Source: Haematobia irritans
Taxonomy: Eukaryota > Arthropoda > Insecta > Diptera > Muscidae
Direction of reading: 5' to 3'
Assembly: GCF_050003625.1 (NCBI RefSeq)
Contig: NC_134398.1
Location: 79,640,003-79,704,002 of the forward strand
Length of the DNA: 64,000 nucleotides
The notes under the pieces were generated by a model that ran no database searches, was not told where the DNA came from, and saw only the letters and a list, made by a program, of their open reading frames with translations. Made by a program: the position numbers and the translations under genes. Of the stretch, positions 59,178 through 64,000 are shown one piece after another (position 1 is the first letter of the stretch; each line of letters begins with the position of its first letter).

Positions 59178-60601
59178 ATTGGTTTTTTTTTTTTTTTAAA
59201 TTTACGCATTTATATTTATAATATATTAAATTTTTATAATGAAACTTCGAAATGTGGGTTCTTAAAGATTTATAGTGAGTAACAGTGCTTGATATAAACG
59301 AAATTGACTGATTTTTGGATAACATATTATTTTTTTTTATTGCAGAAATAACAATTTTGCAACAAAAACCTGTTTTTGGTACAAAACTTTAAAATTTGGA
59401 AGGAATTCAAAAACTCTAACAAAAGAAGAATGTGGAGTCGAGTATAAACATACATATAATTTTATAATATAAACATAAATTTATTTAGGCGTGAACAGTT
59501 TTTTACTAGCATTTAACACCATCGCTCTAAAATGCCTTTTATTTTTCTTTAATAATTCATTTTAAAGAAAATAAACTTTTTAAATTGTTTTAGCTGCAAA
59601 ACTCGAACTTAATGACCGCTTTTATAATTGAAGGTGTCCGTCAACTCCTCGTGGACTACTTATTAATAAAGAGGAACTAAACTTTGTTTTTATACATTTT
59701 ACTGTGTAATTTTTCACTATTTCCTCCTTATTTCATTTTACTGTTCCAACTGTAAAAAGAGTATAGTGCCTTTTCGTTATTTTTATGAAGACCCCTGATT
59801 CCTTTTAACGAACCAAGAAAAAAATTGTGCCCATAATGTCAAAATGATAAACAAAACACATGTCCATGCATACATAAAATGCTGCTCCCCCGGCGAAAAC
59901 ACATGCTGTTTTTTTTTAATGTCTATTCTCTTGGTTCCGAATGTCTATTCTCTTTATTCAAATTAAATAATATTTAGACTTAAGCATATCAAATTTTTGG
60001 CGTTATCATAAACCAGTTTTCCGAAACAACATACAAGCGGTTTCATAGAAATTGTTCTCTTTTGATTCTTTCGCTGTGTTATGTTGATATCTTTTGTCAA
60101 CTCTCCCGGTTTCCATCTCTTTTTCTTTCTCTATACTCTCTCTGTCGCTTTGAATAAAATATCACAACATATGTATGTTTAGTCGAAATTTGTAAATTTA
60201 TTCATGTTTGCATTCACACATATGATTTTTATGAAACATTCATGCCCCAAACATAGTATATTCTAACATATTAGCATAGATGTTCCAAACATTTAGTGTT
60301 AGTTTAGGAACATTACATGTTTGCACTTAAATATATTGTGTTTTAAAATTGTGCCCGAAACACATTTTGTTTATATCGGAACATATGAAAAACATATTTT
60401 TCTAAGAGTGTATCGAGCGATAAATCATAAATAAACTTTTGCGAAGTTTCCTTAAAATTGCTTCAGATTTAAATGTTTCCCATATTTTTTACTAACATTG
60501 TGTTCCACCCTAGTGCATTAGCCGACATAAATTTTGAGTCTATAGATTTTGTAGAAGTCTATCAAATTCTGTCCAGATCGAGTGATATTTAAATGTATGT
60601 A

Positions 60602-61907
60602 AAGGGTGATTTGTTAAGAGCTTGATAACTTTTTTAAAAAAAAAAACGCATAAAATTTGCAAAATCTCATCGGTTCTTTATTTGAAATGTTAGATTGGTC
60701 CATGACATTTACTTTTTGAAGATAATTTCATTTAAATGTTGACCGCGGCTGCGTCGTAGGTGGTCCATTCGGAAAGTCCAATTTTGGGCAACTTTTTCGA
60801 GCATTTCGGCCGGAATAGCCCGAATTTCTTCGGAAATGTTGTCTTCCAAAGCTGGAATAGTTGCTGGCTTATTTCTGTAGACTTTAGACTTGACGTAGCC
60901 CCACAAAAAATAGTCTAAAGGCGTCAAATCGCATGATCTTGGTGGCCAACTTACCGGTCCATTTCTTGAGATGAATTGTTCTCCGAAGTTTTCCCTCAAA
61001 ATGGCCATAGAATCGCGAGCTGTGTGGCATGTAGCGCCATCTTGTTGAAACCACATGTCAACCAAGTTCAGTTCTTCCATTTTTGGCAACAAAAAGTTTG
61101 TTAGCATCGAACGATAGCGATCGCCATTCACCGTAACGTTGCGTTCAACAGCATCTTTGAAAAAATACGGTCCAATGATTCCACCAGCGTACAAACCACA
61201 CCAAACAGTGCATTTTTCGGGATGCATGGGCAGTTCTTGAACGGCTTCTGGTTGCTCTTCACTCCAAATGCGGCAATTTTGCTTATTTACGTAGCCATTC
61301 AACCAGAAATGAGCCTCATCGCTGAACAAAATTTGTCGATAAAAAAGCGGATTTTCTGCCAACTTTTCTAGGGCCCATTCACTGAAAATTCGACGTTGTG
61401 GCAGATCGTTCGGCTTCAGTTCTTGCACGAGCTGTATTTTATACGGTTTTACACCAAGATCTTTGCGTAAAATCTTCCATGTGGTCGAATAACACAAACC
61501 CAATTGCTGCGAACGGCGACGAATCGACATTTCACGGTCTTCAGCAACACTCTCAGAAACAGACGCAATATTCTCTTCTGTACGCACTGTACGCATTCGT
61601 GTGGTTGGTTTAATGTCCAATAAAGTAAACTGAGTGCGAAACTTGGTCACAATCGCATTAATTGTTTGCTCACTTGGTCGATTATGTAGACCATAAATCG
61701 GACGTAAAGCGCGAAACACATTTCGAACCGAACACTGATTTTGGTAATAAAATTCAATGATTTGCAAGCGTTGCTCGTTAGTAAGTCTATTCATGATGAA
61801 ATGTCAAAGCATACTGAGCATCTTTCTCTTTGACACCATGTCTGAAATCCCACGTGATCTGTCAAATACTAATGCATGAAAATCCTAACCTCAAAAGAAT
61901 CACCCTT
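60602..61907 (-). mobile_element. Mariner-like element, full length (1306 bp)
   Basis: Ends AAGGGTGATT / AATCACCCTT with TA on both sides (60600-60601, 61908-61909). The uninterrupted target 'aatgtatgtatttggg' is seen inverted at about 42585-42600, and as a close relative at 26075-26090. It carries an intact transposase gene, and two deletion derivatives lie in the same window. Everything needed for movement appears present. Confidence 0.93.
60709..61794 (-). CDS. Mariner-like (IS630-Tc1-mariner) transposase, intact, 361 aa
   Basis: Residues 1-60 form a helix-turn-helix region of DUF4817 type (MNRLTNEQRLQIIEFYYQNQ..). A second DNA-binding region with the motif RRRSQQLGLCYSTTWKILRK follows (about 92-111). 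The catalytic domain has D159 (FSDEAHFW), D252 (FQQDGATCH) and D289 (PRSCDLTPLDY), a D,D36D spacing rather than the D,D34D of classical mariners. It cuts and pastes DNA at the AAGGGTGATT ends into TA. No internal stop or shift. Start chosen at the ATG giving the full N-terminal domain, 14 codons' worth of leader from a second in-frame region not being needed. Functional activity is inferred, not shown. Confidence 0.92.
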   Translation of the reverse strand: MNRLTNEQRLQIIEFYYQNQCSVRNVFRALRPIYGLHNRPSEQTINAIVTKFRTQFTLLDIKPTTRMRTVRTEENIASVSESVAEDREMSIRRRSQQLGLCYSTTWKILRKDLGVKPYKIQLVQELKPNDLPQRRIFSEWALEKLAENPLFYRQILFSDEAHFWLNGYVNKQNCRIWSEEQPEAVQELPMHPEKCTVWCGLYAGGIIGPYFFKDAVERNVTVNGDRYRSMLTNFLLPKMEELNLVDMWFQQDGATCHTARDSMAILRENFGEQFISRNGPVSWPPRSCDLTPLDYFLWGYVKSKVYRNKPATIPALEDNISEEIRAIPAEMLEKVAQNWTFRMDHLRRSRGQHLNEIIFKK

Positions 61908-62215
61908 TATTTGGGACAAACCTTTATATATAGCCCCCCAACACGTTTGACGAATGTGATATGGTATCGAAAATTTAGATCTACAAAGTGGTGCAGGGTA
62001 TAATATAGTCGGTCCCGGCCGACTTTAGACTTTCCTTACTTGTTTTATAATATTAAATTGAGCCGACGGGCTTTTTGGGCAGCAAATAAATCAATTACTT
62101 CTTCAGACGGCACATTTATTCGGCGATGAACCGACATTAATGCCAATCCATTGAGTCTACGTCTTTAATCTCTTCATTGTTGAAAATGAAAGTTCGGATG
62201 AGTACGTAGTAACTG

Positions 62216-62918
62216 CAGGGATGGAAAATGCAGTACTATAGTACTTTTTTCAATACTTTTTCACCCCGGTCAGTACCGTAGTACCCCCGCGAATGATTTA
62301 GTACCTTTTGTGTAGACATTTTTGAGTCGATATCAGATTTATGGTACAATAGCTTTGACAAAATATTTTAATATTTTGAGAAAGTCTTTATCAATCTTAT
62401 TTGCTAATAGTCTTTTACAAATATGGCAAAACAGACATGTTCATGTGGGAAGAAAATCTCGATTTTGTAAAAGACATAGTCAAAAACAGGATTTTATTGA
62501 ACTTCAAGAATGTTTTAGTCGAAAAAAGAATGCGATTCTATCTTATCGATTTTTTATTTCGGTAGAAAATTTTGTCAAAATTTTATTTCTATATAGAATT
62601 TTTGCAAAATTTTATTTTTATAGAAAATTTTGTCAAAATTTTATTTCAATTGAAAATTTTGTACAAAATTTTATTTCTATAGGAAATTTTTGCAAAATTT
62701 TATTTCTATAGAAAACATTTTGCAACATTTTTATCTACAGATTTTTTTTGCAAAATTTTATTTACATAGAAAATTTTGTCAAAAATTTTTTTTCTTTAAA
62801 ATTTAGTCTCTTGACAATAATTTTCCAGTGAAATTTTTGTGAAATTTAGTAAAAAGTACCTTTCCGCTCAAAAAATACCTTTTTTGTACTTTCTTAAAAA
62901 TTGTATTTTCCATCCCTG
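62216..62918. mobile_element. hAT-type MITE (703 bp) inside the hAT relic
   Basis: Ends CAGGGATGGAAAATGCAGTA and inverted ..ATTTTCCATCCCTG, with perfect 8-bp AGTAACTG on both sides (62208-62215, 62919-62926). Removing it restores the reading of the dimerisation domain across LPVT|TYSSE. Contains the third 29-bp minisatellite locus. Confidence 0.92.
62560..62790. repeat. 29-bp minisatellite (locus 3)
   Basis: About eight units of 'aaaattttgtcaaaattttatttctatag' type, more diverged than locus 2. Confidence 0.8.
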
Positions 62919-63070
62919 AGTAACTGGCAAAGTGACCAAAATGTTTAAAAGGATATACACGTTTGGAAATATCTCTTTGTTGCACTCTCCAAGAGCTTCA
63001 ATCGCTGAATTAGGCAGGTTCTTTTCGCAGGTTTTGCGCCATTTCATTTACACATGTGTGTTTGGCTGTT

Positions 63071-63280
63071 TCGTTGTTGTTTCCAAAGACAATAAACTTG
63101 AGGAAGATAGGAAATTGGCTTGCGTCATACCAAATGTTGCATTTACCATGTTAGTTCCATACATGTTCGTAATTTTTTTATTTGTTTTTCTTTTTTATTT
63201 TTTAAATGAAAAACTTAATTTTCTTAATGAAACAATGTTAAATTTTAGGCAACAACAAAAAAATTACATTTTCCCGTTTA
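63071..63280. repeat. Diverged partial copy of the palindrome arm
   Basis: 63080-63175 ('aaagacaataaacttgaggaagataggaaattggc..') resembles the right palindrome arm at 63820-63900. The frame at 62932-63300 spans this and the hAT relic on the wrong strand and is not a gene. Confidence 0.55.
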
Positions 63281-64000
63281 AGGCCGGTATGCACCTCTAG
63301 CGAAAAATTTCATTCCCATAAGAAATGCATTGCTATTTATGCTAACGAAATTTTCGGTAGCGTTCAATTTCGTAAGCTGGTACGCACCTCTAATGAAAAT
63401 AACAGGGTTGTCAAAAGCATATTTTGGCAGCAAACATTTAATTTATTACAATCATTGTGTGCGCAAAAAGTTTTAAAAGGTCTGTAAATAATAAACAATT
63501 TATTTGAGGAATATTTGGAACATATATTAACAATTTTTAAAAGCGATTAGCTGGTTTAAAATTTGTGTACACAGCCCTGTTTTTTTGTTGTAGACTTAAA
63601 TAAATTTTTGCTACCGAAAATTTCGCTAGAGGTGCATACCGGCCTTTAAGGAAATTTATTTCGTGCACTTAATATCGTTTTATATGCATTTTAATGCTAT
63701 GTCAATACTTGTCGTATACGCGTTTGGTTCGAGTATGGAACTAACACGGTAAATGGTTTGATCTCCTCAGTAGCCAATTTCCTATCTTCCTAGAGTTTAT
63801 TGTCTTTGGTTGTTTCTATCAAAGACAATAAACTCTAGGAAGATAGGAAATTGGCTACTGAGGAGATCAAACCATTTACCGTGTTAGTTTCATACTCGAA
63901 CCAAACGCGTATACGACAAGTATTGACATAGCATTAAAATGCATATAAAAAGATATTAAGTGCACGAAATAAATTTCCTTAAACGGGAAAATGTAATTTT
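63256..64000. repeat. Large palindrome, right side cut by the window end
   Basis: The left arm (63256-63808, including a MITE) is mirrored by the right arm (63820-64000) about an 11-nt centre. Over the visible 180 bp the arms differ at only about two positions, apart from the MITE, which is absent from the right arm. Confidence 0.9.
63281..63645. mobile_element. Harbinger-type MITE (365 bp, TTA target)
   Basis: Ends AGGCCGGTATGCACCTCTAG and inverted CTAGAGGTGCATACCGGCCT, TTA on both sides (63278-63280, 63646-63648). The right palindrome arm (63970-64000) provides the empty site with a single TTA. Confidence 0.9.

Larger units (their letters stand above)
58641..60410 (+). mobile_element. Twin-tRNA-head composite element, copy 4 (1.77 kb, TA target)
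   Basis: Left CACCCTCAAAAAACATCGCC; right inverted partner (..CATATTTTTCTAAGAGTG). TA at 58639-58640 and 60411-60412. The empty site 'acatatatatcgagcg' is at 24992-25007. Contains head B (minus), head A (plus, internally deleted), and the segments that correspond to the flanks of the insertions in copy 2. It has no protein-coding capacity and many 'aacatat' motifs near both ends. Confidence 0.82.
57855..62043 (+). mobile_element. DINE/Helentron-like family alpha, copy 3, with two insertions
   Basis: 'AACCCTTCACCACTAC' at the left; 'gtggtgcagggtataat', hairpin AGTCGGTCCCGGCCGACT and TTACTTGT at the right. It is split by twin-head copy 4 (58641-60410) and the full mariner-like element (60602-61907). 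Removing both restores a sequence collinear with 24137-26211 minus its own insertion. Confidence 0.75.
62049..63070 (-). pseudogene. hAT transposase C-terminal (dimerisation) domain, split by a MITE
   Basis: Minus strand: NSAIEALGECNKEIFPN then ILLNILVTLPVT up to 62919, interrupted, then TYSSELSFSTMKRLKT before a stop (about 62170); after a shift, LNGLALMSVHRRINV and EEVIDLFAAQKARRLN end at a stop near 62051. This is the classic hAT dimerisation region. The N-terminal and catalytic parts are not visible in the window unless degraded beyond 63.1 kb. Confidence 0.85.

Noticed and set aside
61398..61613. Plus-strand frame opposite the mariner-like transposase
   Set aside because: Shadow of the intact transposase gene.
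62322..62711. Frame of 129 codons with repeated 'FVKILFLYRIF'
   Set aside because: Translation of the 29-bp minisatellite and MITE flank.
62932..63300. Membrane-protein-like frame
   Set aside because: Opposite strand of the hAT dimerisation relic plus repeat; hydrophobicity reflects T-rich DNA.
63256..64000. Palindrome as a pure sequencing or assembly hairpin
   Set aside because: The arms differ by base changes and by a MITE with its own target duplication, which a hairpin artefact would copy into both arms; still needs spanning reads.

Overview
The window is 64 kb of AT-rich, repeat-saturated eukaryotic DNA. No conserved single-copy host gene is recognisable. Nearly everything legible is transposable-element sequence, much of it nested. 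The mix suggests a higher fly (Diptera, probably a calyptrate/muscoid): an irritans-type mariner, mariner-like transposases with a DUF4817-type N-terminus, long imperfect arrays of the 'gatatagctcccatatat' type, a tRNA-derived SINE ending in CCTAACCTAACC, and hAT, piggyBac and Harbinger MITEs. The species call is inference; the TE families are read from sequence.

Layout. 1-2 kb: AT-rich DNA, a 550-bp MITE and a decayed repeat end. 2-6.3 kb: a frameshifted jockey-like LINE on the minus strand. 6.3-9.9 kb: dispersed repeats and MITEs, one split by a SINE. 9.9-12.2 kb: an internally deleted mariner next to a hAT derivative that keeps only the BED finger and the dimerisation domain. 12.4-13.5 kb: tandem exon-like cassettes. 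14-17 kb: a Harbinger MITE, a foldback MITE, a 1-kb element with about 400-bp inverted repeats, and a mariner relic. 18.8-20.8, 24.1-26.2, 29.1-30.5, 42.5-47.1, 47.3-49.8 and 57.9-62.0 kb: six long members of three related families that start ATACCCT/ATTCCCT..ACCA and end in a hairpin plus ACTTGT (DINE/Helentron-like). 22.5-23.7 kb: a dead mariner. 31.2-33.9 kb: a MITE holding a second deleted mariner. 36.2-41.5 kb: a complete Ty3/gypsy element inserted in frame into an exon of a hAT-like gene; its 5' LTR is split by a hAT MITE and its RNase H region by a SINE. 41.9-60.4 kb: a nest built on a composite element carrying two divergent tRNA-like heads. 60.6-61.9 kb: an intact 361-aa mariner-like transposase gene. 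62-63.1 kb: a hAT C-terminal domain split by a hAT MITE. 63.3-64 kb: a large palindrome running off the window end.

Many insertions can be dated against each other because an uninterrupted copy of the target lies elsewhere in the window. These filled/empty pairs fix element ends and target-site duplications (TSDs): TA for mariner and the composite elements, TTAA for piggyBac, TTA/TAA for Harbinger, 8 bp for hAT, 5 bp for the LTR element, and a T/T junction for the DINE-like elements. The two strongest candidates for something undescribed are the composite element with paired divergent tRNA-like heads (four copies, two kinds of ends) and the ATACCC...ACTTGT families with satellite-like higher-order arrays inside.
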